Positions 27,109-35,711 of a stretch of DNA of 64,000 bases are shown one piece after another (within the stretch, counting starts at the first letter, position 1; each line of letters opens with the position of its first letter). The DNA is taken from NCBI RefSeq assembly GCF_003726035.1, contig NZ_QICD01000005.1:1-64000 (forward strand). Direction: 5' to 3'. The stretch comes from Paraeggerthella hongkongensis (GTDB lineage: Bacteria > Actinomycetota > Coriobacteriia > Coriobacteriales > Eggerthellaceae). The position numbers and the translations under genes are program-made. The notes beneath the pieces were generated by a model, which was given only the letters and a program-made list of their open reading frames with translations, searched no databases and was not told the DNA's origin.

Positions 27109-29103
27109 ATGAGGAAGACGAACACGCGCAACGCATTTATCAGGCAGATGCTCGAGAACGAGCGCCTTATCGAGGCGTCTCCGGAATTCAGCTACAAAGC
27201 CCTGGTCAAGAGCCGTCAGGACTATGACGAGATGTATCGCCGTTCCATTGAAGAGCCGGAGGCGTTCTGGGGCCAGATGGCGTCCGAGAACCTTGACTGG
27301 TACCGCGGCTGGGATGCGGTGGAGGAGTACGACTTTCACGCAGACGAGCCTTTCGTCCGCTACTTTCGCGGCGGTCAGATCAACGTGTCGTACAACTGCC
27401 TGGACCGCCATCTGGAGGGCCCGCGCCGCAACAAGGCCGCGCTCATCTGGCAGGGCGAGCCTTCGGAGGAAGTGGACGTCTACACCTACCAGCGCCTCCA
27501 CCGCGAGGTTTGCAAGGCGGCCAACATGCTGTCCAGCTTGGGCGTGAAGCGCGGCGACCGCGTGGTGCTGTACCTGCCCATGGTGCCGCAGCTGGTCATC
27601 TCCATGCTGGCGTGCGCCCGTATCGGCGCCGTGCATTGCGTGGTGTTCAGCGGGCTTTCCGCCGAGGCGCTCAAGGATCGCATCGAGGATTCGGGCGCCA
27701 CCGTGGTGGTCACTGCGAACTACGGGTACCGTTCCGGCAAGATCCTGCACCTCAAGGACATCTGCGACAAGGCTGTGGAGGCGTGCCCGCGGGTCAAGCA
27801 CTGCGTGGTGGTGCGCCGCATCGAGAAGCGCACGGAGATGGTGGCCGACCGCGACGTATGGTGGGATGACATCATGGCCGGCGAGGCCCCGTCGTTCGAG
27901 CCCGAGCGCATGGAGTCGAACGACCCGCTGTTCATCTTGTACACAAGCGGCAGCACGGCGAAGCCCAAGGGCATCGTCCACGGCAGCGGCGGGTACCTTC
28001 TGTACGCGACGCTCACCACGAAGTACTCGTTCGATCTGAAGGAGAACGACATCTTCTGGTGCACCGCCGATGCGGGCTGGATCACGGGCCACTCCTACCT
28101 GGTGTACGGGCCTTTGGCCAACGGCGCCACGGCGCTCATGTTCGAGGGCGTGCCCAACTACCCCAAGCCCGACCGGTACTGGGAAGTGGTCGAGAAGTTC
28201 GGCGTGAACGTCCTGTACACGGCTCCGACCGCTATTCGCTCCATGATGAAGGACGGCGAGCGTTGGGTGAACGAGCACGACATCAGCAGCCTGCGCTTGC
28301 TGGGGTCCGTGGGCGAGCCTATCACCTCGAAGGCATGGTTGTGGTACTACTCGGCCATCGGCCAGGGCCGATGCCCCATAGCCGACACCTGGTGGCAGAC
28401 CGAGACGGGCGGCGTCATGATCACCACGCTGCCCGGCGCCGTGGACATGAAGCCCGGATCCGCCGCGCTGCCGTTCTTCGGCATCGTGCCGAAGGTGGTG
28501 GGCGCCGACGGCGAGGAAACCGCGGCGGGAGAATCGGGAAGCCTTATGATCTCGCGCCCGTGGCCCGGCATGATGCTGGGCGTGCACGGAAACCGCGACA
28601 CGTTCAAGAACGTGTACTTCCCGGTGCCGGGCGCGTATCTGACCGGCGACGGCGCGTATCGCGACGAGGACGGGTACTTCTGGATCACGGGCCGTATCGA
28701 CGACGTCATCAACGTGTCGGGCCACCGCATCGGCTCGGCCGAGATCGAAAGCGCGCTGGTGTCATGCTTGCAGGTTGCCGAGGCGGCGGTGGTCGGCTAT
28801 CCCCACCCGGTCAAAGGCGAGGGCATCTACGCTTACGTGACGCTCAAGGAGGGATCGATCATCAACGACGATCTGCGCGACGAACTGCGCAATCAGGTGC
28901 GCGAGGTCATCGGACCCATCGCCACGCCCGATGTGATCCATTTCGCGAAGGCGCTGCCCAAGACCCGCAGCGGCAAGATCATGCGCCGCATCTTGCGCAA
29001 GATCGCCGCCAAGGAGACGGACAACCTGGGCGAGATATCGACGCTTTCCGAGCCGTCCGTGGTGGCGCAGCTCATCAAGGAAACCGGACGCATGAGCGCC
29101 TAG
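27109..29103 (+). CDS. acs: Acetyl-CoA synthetase (AMP-forming)
   Basis: 664 residues, the standard length. The enzyme activates acetate (or propionate) with ATP and CoA. The N-terminal ACAS_N region is followed by the P-loop YTSGSTAKPKGIVH, core motif DTWWQTETGG, hinge YLTGDGA ... GRIDDVINVSGHRIGSAEIE and the C-terminal PKTRSGKIMRR, whose Lys is the usual regulatory acetylation site. ATG 27109 has TAGGAG upstream. It follows the helical-repeat gene and is ended by a strong terminator. Confidence 0.93.
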   Translation: MRKTNTRNAFIRQMLENERLIEASPEFSYKALVKSRQDYDEMYRRSIEEPEAFWGQMASENLDWYRGWDAVEEYDFHADEPFVRYFRGGQINVSYNCLDRHLEGPRRNKAALIWQGEPSEEVDVYTYQRLHREVCKAANMLSSLGVKRGDRVVLYLPMVPQLVISMLACARIGAVHCVVFSGLSAEALKDRIEDSGATVVVTANYGYRSGKILHLKDICDKAVEACPRVKHCVVVRRIEKRTEMVADRDVWWDDIMAGEAPSFEPERMESNDPLFILYTSGSTAKPKGIVHGSGGYLLYATLTTKYSFDLKENDIFWCTADAGWITGHSYLVYGPLANGATALMFEGVPNYPKPDRYWEVVEKFGVNVLYTAPTAIRSMMKDGERWVNEHDISSLRLLGSVGEPITSKAWLWYYSAIGQGRCPIADTWWQTETGGVMITTLPGAVDMKPGSAALPFFGIVPKVVGADGEETAAGESGSLMISRPWPGMMLGVHGNRDTFKNVYFPVPGAYLTGDGAYRDEDGYFWITGRIDDVINVSGHRIGSAEIESALVSCLQVAEAAVVGYPHPVKGEGIYAYVTLKEGSIINDDLRDELRNQVREVIGPIATPDVIHFAKALPKTRSGKIMRRILRKIAAKETDNLGEISTLSEPSVVAQLIKETGRMSA

Positions 29104-29120
29104 CCGGTTGAGGGAATGGA

Positions 29121-29156
29121 GGAAGGGCCGCATCGAGAAGGGTGCGGCCCTTCTTG
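29121..29156 (+). terminator. Intrinsic terminator after acs
   Basis: AAGGGCCGCA (29123-29132) pairs with TGCGGCCCTT (29143-29152) across a 10-nt loop and is followed by CTTGC. It begins about 20 nt after the acs stop. Confidence 0.75.
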
Positions 29157-29295
29157 CGCGCTGCGTCCGGTTGCGGCGCGGCCTTGCGCCCAGATCTTGA
29201 GCCGCCCCTTGGTTCGAAGCTGCCCTGCGGGCGGGATCCTCGCCGATCGGGAGGGTGCCGTTCGTTTCGCTCGCATGTCGCGCATGCGCACGGCG

Positions 29296-30114
29296 CTACT
29301 CTTCTATCAACGTGGATATGTGCAGCAGGTAGTCTTCGGGGGAATCCGAGGTCAAATACGAGTTCACGTCCATTTCGAAGATGGGTCCCGCTTGGGTGAA
29401 CCCTTCCTCTTCGATATAGGCCAGCAGGTCGGCGTAGGATTGCGCGACCGTATGCGGGCCTCCTTGATGCAGGATGACCGCATACGTCCCCTTGGGTTTG
29501 CGCAGGATGCGCCCTTCCAGATTCTCCGGGTTCTTCGGCGGATCGATCCAGGTGATCAGCTTGGTGTAGCGAAACGCTTCAGCGTGCTCGGCGTCCGGGA
29601 CGTCCACGATCCTTCCCAGGGGAAACGTGGCAACGCTCGCGGCGGTTCTGCAGAACCGCGCGTGCTCGCTGATGGCTTGCGCGTACGTGCGCTCCGTGTG
29701 CGAGCACGCGATATCGGTGGTGATGAAGCAAAGCTCGTCCCAGTTGGCAAGCGAGGGCTTGCTTTTGGGGAAGCGAAGCGCGCGCTGGGTGATGTAGCGC
29801 ATCTTCTCCATCATGCCGATGCGCGCGTTCAGCACGTCGCGCTGGCGCTGCAGGCAGTCGATGCGCTCTTGAATGCTTCCCAAGAACAGCTCGGTGGTGC
29901 GATGGTCCAGGTAGTCGCGGATCTCCTTCGTCGACATGCCGGCGTCCATGAAGAAACGGATGGCGTCGTAGAGGTACAGCTGCTCAAGCGAGTAGTACCG
30001 ATAGCCGTTGTCGGCTATGATCTTGGGTTTTAGCAGGTCGATGCGGTCGTAGTGGATCAGCAGCTCCCTGCTGATGTTGCACATGCGAGAGAATTCTCCC
30101 GACGAGAGCAGCAT
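29296..30114 (-). CDS. MerR-family regulator with GyrI-like effector domain
   Basis: 272 residues. The N-terminal MerR winged helix reads SSGEFSRMCNISRELLIHYDRIDLLKPKIIADNGYRYYSLEQLYLYDAI. A coiled-coil linker with SIQERIDCLQRQRDVLNARI follows, then a GyrI/BmrR-like ligand-binding domain (about residues 120-272). This is the BltR/BmrR-type layout that senses hydrophobic compounds. ATG 30114 has AAAGGAGG upstream. No obvious target transporter is adjacent; the divergent neighbour is a MarR gene. Confidence 0.87.
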   Translation of the reverse strand: MLLSSGEFSRMCNISRELLIHYDRIDLLKPKIIADNGYRYYSLEQLYLYDAIRFFMDAGMSTKEIRDYLDHRTTELFLGSIQERIDCLQRQRDVLNARIGMMEKMRYITQRALRFPKSKPSLANWDELCFITTDIACSHTERTYAQAISEHARFCRTAASVATFPLGRIVDVPDAEHAEAFRYTKLITWIDPPKNPENLEGRILRKPKGTYAVILHQGGPHTVAQSYADLLAYIEEEGFTQAGPIFEMDVNSYLTSDSPEDYLLHISTLIEE

Positions 30115-30303
30115 GGGCTGCCTCCTTTCGCGGGCGCGGCGCGGCGCCGGACGATCCTTGGTGCGGTACGGCGCGAGCGACCCGGCTCGAATCCGACCGT
30201 TGGTAAAAGGAAATACTAGCACGCGCGCGTACGCAAGCGGTTGCGGAAACGGGCAGCGAGGAGAACGCGCCCGCAAGCGACCGTCAATCTTGCGTAAAAA
30301 GAG

Positions 30304-30385
30304 CCGGTACCTGTCAGAAAGTTCTTGATTTCCGACAGGTACCGGATTATTATATGCTCCTGCATTATGAAAGGTACCTGTCAAA
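30304..30385 (+). promoter_or_regulatory. MarR promoter with embedded inverted-repeat operator
   Basis: CCGGTACCTGTC (30304-30315) is repeated inverted at 30334-30345, and a third GGTACCTGTC lies at 30373-30382. TTGATT (30325-30330) and TATTAT (30348-30353) form a -35/-10 pair with 17-nt spacing, so the right arm sits in the promoter spacer. This is consistent with autorepression by the downstream MarR protein. Confidence 0.6.
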
Positions 30386-30404
30386 CCTTCTGGGGGAGCG
30401 CGAT

Positions 30405-31148
30405 ATGGACGAGAATTCGAAGTGCTCCAATCACGGGAGCGAAGACATCGAGACGACGGCGAATCGGATCGTCGACGAGCCTGCGCTCGACGTTAACGTG
30501 CTGATCTACGAAAAGCTCGTCGCGCTTCAACACCTGCTTATACGAAGACGGTTTGCGGTCGAAGGCGGAAGCCCTTTGGCCGATCCGACGCGCGGGCAGG
30601 GCAGGATCTTGGCGCTCCTGAAGGTGAAAGACGGTGTGAGCACCAAAGACATGTCCAACGTGCTTGACATCAGGACTTCGTCGCTCAACGAGCTTCTGGG
30701 AAAGCTCGAAGGCAAGGGCTACGTTTCCCGCGAGCAGTCGGAAGAGGACGGGCGCGTGATGGTGGTCAAGCTCACGGACAAGGGCCGGGCCGTCAAGCAG
30801 CCTTCCGCCAAAGAGGGTCCTGCGGATATGTTCGACTGCCTCGAGGAGTTCGAGAAAGAGCTGTTCGGCTCGTATCTCGATCGCGTCGTGACTGTGCTTG
30901 AAGACGAGATAGACGAATGCGAAGAAGGCGGTTTGGAAGCGGTTCGCCGTCAGCGTGAAGAGGCGTTTCGAAGGTTGTTCGGCGAGGATGACCGATTCGA
31001 TGCGGAAGAGGGGCTTCCTCACTTTGCGGCGTTCGGGGCATTGGCTCATTTTGAAGGATTCGATTCGTTCGGCGGCAAACGGCGCGATGGTCGCGACGGC
31101 ACCCGGCGCGGCGGTAGGCGAGGAGGCAGCATACATGAGGGAGTATAA
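30405..31148 (+). CDS. MarR-family transcriptional regulator with C-terminal extension
   Basis: 247 residues, longer than the usual 140-160. The winged helix reads TRGQGRILALLKVKDGVSTKDMSNVLDIRTSSLNELLGKLEGKGYVSREQSEEDGRVMVVKLTDKGR. The C-terminal 60 residues are acidic then Gly/Arg-rich (GGKRRDGRDGTRRGGRRGG) and look disordered. ATG 30405 is preferred over the upstream ATG at 30354 because GGGGGAG precedes it. It overlaps the GNAT gene by 14 nt. Confidence 0.85.
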   Translation: MDENSKCSNHGSEDIETTANRIVDEPALDVNVLIYEKLVALQHLLIRRRFAVEGGSPLADPTRGQGRILALLKVKDGVSTKDMSNVLDIRTSSLNELLGKLEGKGYVSREQSEEDGRVMVVKLTDKGRAVKQPSAKEGPADMFDCLEEFEKELFGSYLDRVVTVLEDEIDECEEGGLEAVRRQREEAFRRLFGEDDRFDAEEGLPHFAAFGALAHFEGFDSFGGKRRDGRDGTRRGGRRGGSIHEGV

Positions 31149-31890
31149 TAAGACGAGCGTCCCGGATTCGAGGAGGAGCGTTGCGGTGGGCGCGTCCTCC
31201 GTTGCTCCGGCGAACGTGATCGATCCGTTTGCCGAAGGCGTCTTCTCCGGCGGCTTTTCCGAGGAGATGCGGGCTATGGCGTTCGGGCTGGTCTTGCAGC
31301 TTGGCGAGGACGATTCGGACCTGCGCGCCGCGAACGAAGACGGTGAGATCGTTGGGTCTGCGGCTACGTTTCGCCTCGCGCACCAAGAAGATATAGCCAC
31401 CATCTGCGATTTCCGCTGCGCGCAGTCGGTCGAGTACTGGGGGCTCGCCCCGTCGGGCGATGCGTGCAGGCTGTTCCATGCCGAGACCGAGGCGTTCCTG
31501 CGCCGTACGCTCAACACCAGCGTGTTCTTCGCGCTGGTGGAGCAGGGCGGCGAGGTGGTGTCGATGTCCGGCCTGGAAGCCGCCGACCGCATCCCCACCA
31601 TCAGCGCCCACGGCGGCGCTCAGCGCAGCGCTACCGTGGTTGCATGCTATACGCCGCCGCAGCATCGCGGCAGGGGGTTCATGCGCCGCATGCTGTCGGC
31701 GTGGACGTCCATGGCTCCTATGCTGGGCATCGACACCATCTATATGGAAACGCACAACGATTCCATGCGGCACCTGGCGCAATCGGCTGGTTACGAGCAT
31801 GTGTCCGACAAGTACCGTCTGACCCTGCCCGTGGGCGAGCCGCTTGGCGCCGACGCCGATTCTCAAGTGCGGTTGGTCGCCGCCTGCTAG
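31135..31890 (+). CDS. GNAT-family N-acetyltransferase
   Basis: 251 residues. The acetyl-CoA pyrophosphate loop QHRGRG is within VACYTPPQHRGRGFMRRMLSAW. MSGLEAADRIPTI and METHNDSMRHLAQSAGYEHVSDKY match GNAT strands and the C-terminal half. About 85 N-terminal residues precede the acetyltransferase fold. ATG 31135 has AGGAGG upstream and lies inside the end of the MarR gene, so the pair is coupled. The acceptor substrate is unknown. Confidence 0.83.
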   Translation: MREYNKTSVPDSRRSVAVGASSVAPANVIDPFAEGVFSGGFSEEMRAMAFGLVLQLGEDDSDLRAANEDGEIVGSAATFRLAHQEDIATICDFRCAQSVEYWGLAPSGDACRLFHAETEAFLRRTLNTSVFFALVEQGGEVVSMSGLEAADRIPTISAHGGAQRSATVVACYTPPQHRGRGFMRRMLSAWTSMAPMLGIDTIYMETHNDSMRHLAQSAGYEHVSDKYRLTLPVGEPLGADADSQVRLVAAC

Positions 31891-31911
31891 CTTGGCGGGG
31901 ATTGCGTTTCG

Positions 31912-32937
31912 CTAGCTCAGCGCTATCGTAGCGGACGTGCTGACGGGGGCTCGGGGTGACTCCGATGCCGCAGCGTACGCCGCCGTTGCCTGTGCGGGGT
32001 CCCGCCCTGCGTCGACGGCGTCCATGAGTGCTTTCCAGTTCTCGGGATCGGGCGTGACCAGCCACAGCTGCGTCTCTTCGTCGATGCCACCAGCGTACGG
32101 ACCGCTGGTGGCGTGCACGGTGATCTGCGATCCGTCGACAAGCTCGTCGGCCCATAGCGACTGCGTTTCGAGCGACACGTTCGTGGCGACGAAGCCTTGC
32201 AGGGCTCCAAGCAAGGTCTTGGTTTGCGAAGGGTCGGCGAACGCCAGCTGGATGAGGTTCACCATCATCTGCCGGTCGACAACCTGGCGCATCATGTCCT
32301 GCTCCAGATTGTAGTCGCCGTAGCTTGTGCGGGTGCGCGAAAGCGCCATCGCGCGCCATGGCGTCAGGGTCTGCTCGCCTTCGGCGAACCGCTCGTTGGG
32401 ATAGTCCTTCGTGTAGAAGCTGTAGTCCAGGGCGTACGGCAGGCTCACGTTCAGGCCGCCGAAGTGCTCCACGATGCCCTGCAGCCCCTCGAATCCGATC
32501 GCAACGTACTGCGTCACGTCCACGCCCGCGACGCTCGAGACCGCGGCGCACTGGGCTTCGGGGCCTTGGTCGCAGTACACCTGGTTGAGCTTCGATACGC
32601 CGCCGTCCGGCGCTACGTACTTGGTGTCGCGCGGCACGGTGACCAGCGATATCTGGTTGCGCTCGAAATCCAGGCGCATGAGCATCATGAGGTCTGCGCG
32701 CCCCGGGGTGTAGGCGCCCCAGGAGTCGTCGCCTATGACGAGCACGTACTGGGCGTCGGGATGCTCCGGTTGGGTAAACGGCGCATCGCGCACCGCTTGC
32801 GCGTCAAGCGCGTCGGTTGCGGTCTTGCTGTCGGATTGTTGCGCGGCGGAGCACGAACAGAGCAGCGTCGCCAAAAGCGTTCCCGCCAGCACGAGGATCG
32901 CCTTCCCGATAAGGCTCGTCTTTCCCGTTTTCGTCAT
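31912..32937 (-). CDS. LytR-CpsA-Psr (LCP) family cell-envelope protein
   Basis: 341 residues. An N-terminal signal with candidate lipobox (LLCSCS) is followed by the LCP domain: VLVIGDDSWG, RADLMMLMRLDFERNQISLVTVPRDTKY and KLNQVY. LCP enzymes transfer wall glycopolymers from undecaprenyl carriers to peptidoglycan. The Arg/Asp residues that hold the lipid phosphate (RADLMML, PRDT) are present. The ATG at 32937 is preferred since AAGGA is 8 nt upstream; the ATG at 32946 has no spacing. Convergent with the GNAT gene. Confidence 0.85.
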   Translation of the reverse strand: MTKTGKTSLIGKAILVLAGTLLATLLCSCSAAQQSDSKTATDALDAQAVRDAPFTQPEHPDAQYVLVIGDDSWGAYTPGRADLMMLMRLDFERNQISLVTVPRDTKYVAPDGGVSKLNQVYCDQGPEAQCAAVSSVAGVDVTQYVAIGFEGLQGIVEHFGGLNVSLPYALDYSFYTKDYPNERFAEGEQTLTPWRAMALSRTRTSYGDYNLEQDMMRQVVDRQMMVNLIQLAFADPSQTKTLLGALQGFVATNVSLETQSLWADELVDGSQITVHATSGPYAGGIDEETQLWLVTPDPENWKALMDAVDAGRDPAQATAAYAAASESPRAPVSTSATIALS

Positions 32938-33123
32938 GTCCACCATCCTTTTGATGCTGCCGCATCGTCGTGTCCGTGCGCTCCATGGTAGCGCACGGCG
33001 GGTCTTGCGGGAAAGCGCTCTCTGGTTGAGCGGGAAAAACCGTCCCAATCGAGCCGCGCCGCCATCTGAGGGAAGCCGTTGGGGCGCTTAAATCGCTCGC
33101 TCGCGGGGCGGAAACGTGCAATT

Positions 33124-33316
33124 TCGCAAGAAATCCTTTTCCCAGGTGGTTCTTGCGGCAAAACATGACCAGACGAAGGTTGTTTGCCGCTATAATTATG
33201 CACCTGGATCGCCGTGCTGGTAGGGAGAGACCGCAGGTGACGGCGTCCGAGTTCCCGCGAGCGAGATCGGTTGGCGGGAACCCCTGTCAATATTTGATCG
33301 ACAATGGAGGAATCGA
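33124..33316 (+). promoter_or_regulatory. NSS transporter promoter and structured leader
   Basis: TATAAT at 33191-33196 is a good -10. The roughly 115-nt leader contains a GTTCCCGC/GCGGGAAC stem (about 33250-33281). Upstream, TCGCAAGAA and TTCTTGCGG (33124-33158) form an inverted pair. I cannot assign a riboswitch class. Confidence 0.4.
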
Positions 33317-34699
33317 ATGGCATCTACCGACGCACCCGCGCGCTCTGCGTGGTCGGGCAAATGGGCGTTCATCCTGGCTGCGGCCGCTTCGGCCGTGGGC
33401 TTGGGAAACATGTGGCGCTTCCCGTATCTGGCCGCCCAGTACGGAGGCGGCACCTTTTTGATCACGTACCTGGTTCTGGTGTTCACGTTCGGCGTATCGC
33501 TGCTGCTGCTTGAGACGGCGCTTGGCCGCAAGACCGGCCAGTCCGCCATCGGCGCGTTCAAGAGCTTCGGCAAGAAGTACGCGTTCATCGGCGTTTTGGC
33601 ATCGGTGGTGCCGTTCATCATCACGCCGTATTACTGCATCATCGGCGGCTGGGTGACGAAGTACGCCGCTGCGTACCTGATCAACGGCCCCGAGGCGCTT
33701 GCCGATGGCGGCGACTTCTTCACTGGCTTCATCACCAGCAACACCGAGAGCTTCCTGTGGATGCTGCTGTTCATGGCCGTCGTGTTCATCGTGGTGTCCC
33801 TGGGCGTGAAGGGCGGTATCGAGAAGGCGAACCTGGTTATGATGCCGGCGCTTATCATCATGGCCGTGGGCATTTCTATCTACACGCTCACCATGCCCGG
33901 CGCTCTTGAAGGCGCTCTGTACTACCTGGTGCCCGACTTCAGCAAGTTCTCTCCCGAACTGGTCATCGGCGCGCTCGGTCAGATGTTCTACAGCTTGTCG
34001 CTTGCCATGGGCATCATGATCACCTACGGCTCTTATCTGGACAAGAAGTCCAGCCTGACCTCGAGCGTCACGCGCATCGGCGGCTTTGACATCGGCGTGT
34101 CGTTCCTGGCCGGTCTCATGATCGTGCCCGCCGCGTTCGTGGCCATGGGCTCGGGCGAGGCTGTTGCGGAGAACTCCGGCCCGTCGCTTATGTTCGTTAT
34201 CCTGCCCACCGTGTTCGCGGATATGGGCGGCGCTGCCACCATCATGGGCTTTTTGTTCTTCCTGCTGGTGCTGTTTGCCGCGCTGACCAGCGCCATTTCA
34301 CTTACCGAAACCTGCGTCTCCATCGTGCAGGACGGTGCCGGCTGGTCGCGCAAGAAGGCGCTCATCACCGTTATCAGCGTGGTGGTCGCAGCGGGAATCT
34401 TCGTCAACCTGGGATACAACGGGTTGTCGTTCATCGAGCCGATGGGTCCGGGATCGAGCCTGCTCGACTTCTTCGACTTTATCTCCAACTCGGTGATCAT
34501 GCCCATCGTGGCACTGCTCACCTGCGTCTTCGTCGGTTGGATCATCAAGCCGAAGACCATTATCGACGAAGTGGAGCTGACCGGTCCGTTCAAGATCAAG
34601 AATGCTTGGACGTTCATGATCAAGTACGTCGCGCCGGTGCTGGTGGTCGTCATCCTGGTGGCGTTCGTTGCTCAAACGTTCGGGCTGATCAAGTTCTAG
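33317..34699 (+). CDS. Sodium-dependent transporter of the NSS (SNF) family
   Basis: 460 residues with eleven or twelve helices. WAFILAAAASAVGLGNMWRFPYLAAQYGGGTF is the Na+/substrate-binding TM1 signature of neurotransmitter:sodium symporters; YSLSLAMGIMITYGSYLDK is TM6-like. Bacterial members import amino acids such as tryptophan or tyrosine. ATG 33317 has GGAGGA upstream. It is monocistronic and ended by a strong hairpin. The exact amino acid cannot be read from the sequence. Confidence 0.92.
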   Translation: MASTDAPARSAWSGKWAFILAAAASAVGLGNMWRFPYLAAQYGGGTFLITYLVLVFTFGVSLLLLETALGRKTGQSAIGAFKSFGKKYAFIGVLASVVPFIITPYYCIIGGWVTKYAAAYLINGPEALADGGDFFTGFITSNTESFLWMLLFMAVVFIVVSLGVKGGIEKANLVMMPALIIMAVGISIYTLTMPGALEGALYYLVPDFSKFSPELVIGALGQMFYSLSLAMGIMITYGSYLDKKSSLTSSVTRIGGFDIGVSFLAGLMIVPAAFVAMGSGEAVAENSGPSLMFVILPTVFADMGGAATIMGFLFFLLVLFAALTSAISLTETCVSIVQDGAGWSRKKALITVISVVVAAGIFVNLGYNGLSFIEPMGPGSSLLDFFDFISNSVIMPIVALLTCVFVGWIIKPKTIIDEVELTGPFKIKNAWTFMIKYVAPVLVVVILVAFVAQTFGLIKF

Positions 34700-34730
34700 C
34701 GTCGCCTTGCGTTCGCTTGTCGCATGCTCT

Positions 34731-34760
34731 CGAAGCGCCCCGCATCGTCGGGGCGCTTCG
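34731..34760 (+). terminator. Terminator hairpin after the NSS gene
   Basis: CGAAGCGCCCCG (34731-34742) pairs perfectly with CGGGGCGCTTCG (34749-34760). It starts 31 nt after the stop codon. There is no long T run. Confidence 0.65.
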
Positions 34761-34816
34761 TGCGTCGGGGCATGGCGCGCACGCCTCGCGCGACATGCCC
34801 CGCGTCGCGCCGGCGG

Positions 34817-34856
34817 GCATCGTCGATCCGAAAACGTGTTTTCGGATCGACGATGC
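34817..34856. repeat. Dispersed hairpin repeat, copy 2
   Basis: GCATCGTCGATCCGAAAAC (34817-34835) is repeated inverted at 34838-34856 with a 2-nt centre. It lies 8 nt beyond the torD-like stop codon. It shares its arms with the copies at 8303-8358 and 41561-41618. Confidence 0.8.
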
Positions 34857-34864
34857 GGCTCGCC

Positions 34865-35575
34865 TTACTGCGCGCAGCCCGAAAGGTAGCGGTCCATGAA
34901 CGCGGAGCCCGCTTGGCCGAGCCAAGGGTACACCGCGCCGCGCCCCGATTCCGCGCAGGCCTTGAACAGGTCGGGGATCCAGCAGGCCACATGCGGCTCG
35001 AAATCCGAGAGCGCCTGCTTCCAGCGCCGGGCCTCCTCGCGGTCGTCCCGGCCGAGCGCGTCGGCCAGGCGGGAGTGCAGGTACGCCATGAACTCCAGTT
35101 CGATGGCCGCGTGGTCCCCCGGTTCGCGAGAGCGGTCGTCGGCTAGAGCGAGGCCCGCCGCGCGATAGCAGCTTTCCGCGTGCAGGGCGGCTTCGTTGAG
35201 GAAGGGGGTGGAGGGGGCGTCCGCATGATCGCGCAGGTCCCGGAACCTCATTTCGCTGACGGGCACGAGAGGGTGCTTGGGATGGGTGAACAGCGCGGTG
35301 TAGTCTCGCCTGAGCGCCGTTCTCGTCTCGCGGGCCGTGAGGCTCCCCTGGCGGATCCGGCCCTCGTGCTCGAAGCGCGCGCTCGAGGGGTCGATGCCCG
35401 CGTCCTCGAAGATGGAGCGCATGTCCTCGAACACGGTCCCGTCGAGGACGCCTTGCGCCAGCTCGTCGGTGGGGTTGACGAAGAACATCGACGCCAATCT
35501 GAAGAAGTCCGCGCATCCCAGAAGGCGCGTAAGATCCGGTTGCTTCGGGTTGTCGCTCGCAAGCGCGTTGTTCAT
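34865..35575 (-). CDS. TorD/DmsD-family molybdoenzyme chaperone
   Basis: 236 residues, all-helical. Family features are LLGCADFFRLASMFFVNPTDELAQGVL at the N-terminus, RRDYTALFTHPKHPLVPV (the YxxLF...P segment), and EPGDHAAIELEFMAYL (the EPxDHxxxELEFM motif). These chaperones bind the Tat signal and assist cofactor loading of DMSO-reductase-family enzymes. The partner is encoded in the same operon (37500-39929). ATG 35575 has AAAGGAG upstream. Two hairpins separate it from the NrfD gene. Confidence 0.88.
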   Translation of the reverse strand: MNNALASDNPKQPDLTRLLGCADFFRLASMFFVNPTDELAQGVLDGTVFEDMRSIFEDAGIDPSSARFEHEGRIRQGSLTARETRTALRRDYTALFTHPKHPLVPVSEMRFRDLRDHADAPSTPFLNEAALHAESCYRAAGLALADDRSREPGDHAAIELEFMAYLHSRLADALGRDDREEARRWKQALSDFEPHVACWIPDLFKACAESGRGAVYPWLGQAGSAFMDRYLSGCAQ

Positions 35576-35601
35576 GAAGAATGCTCCTTTGCTCGTACGA
35601 T

Positions 35602-35695
35602 GAAAAAGCGGGAAGACCCGGGAAACGAGGTCTTCCCGCCAGAGGAGGGGTTCGTTCGGGTGCGGAGCCTCTATATCGGGAGGAGTCCGCACCCG
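35602..35695 (-). terminator. Two hairpins between nrfD-like and torD-like genes
   Basis: On the minus strand the first stem is CGGGTGCGGA/TCCGCACCCG (35657-35695). The second is GCGGGAAGACC/GGTCTTCCCGC (35608-35639) followed by TTTTTC, a classical intrinsic terminator. They lie between the membrane subunit and the chaperone gene, so the chaperone is probably read by partial read-through or its own promoter. Confidence 0.75.
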
Positions 35696-35711
35696 ATGGA
35701 TGGGTTCGGGG

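Noticed and set aside
30354-30404. ATG 30354 as the MarR start
   Set aside because: It lies inside the proposed -10 region and has no ribosome-binding site. ATG 30405 has GGGGGAG at the right spacing.
33202-33281. Glycine riboswitch or T-box in the NSS leader
   Set aside because: The AGGGAGAGACCGC stretch is suggestive, but the paired aptamer signature of glycine riboswitches and the TGGNACCGCG box of T-boxes are absent.
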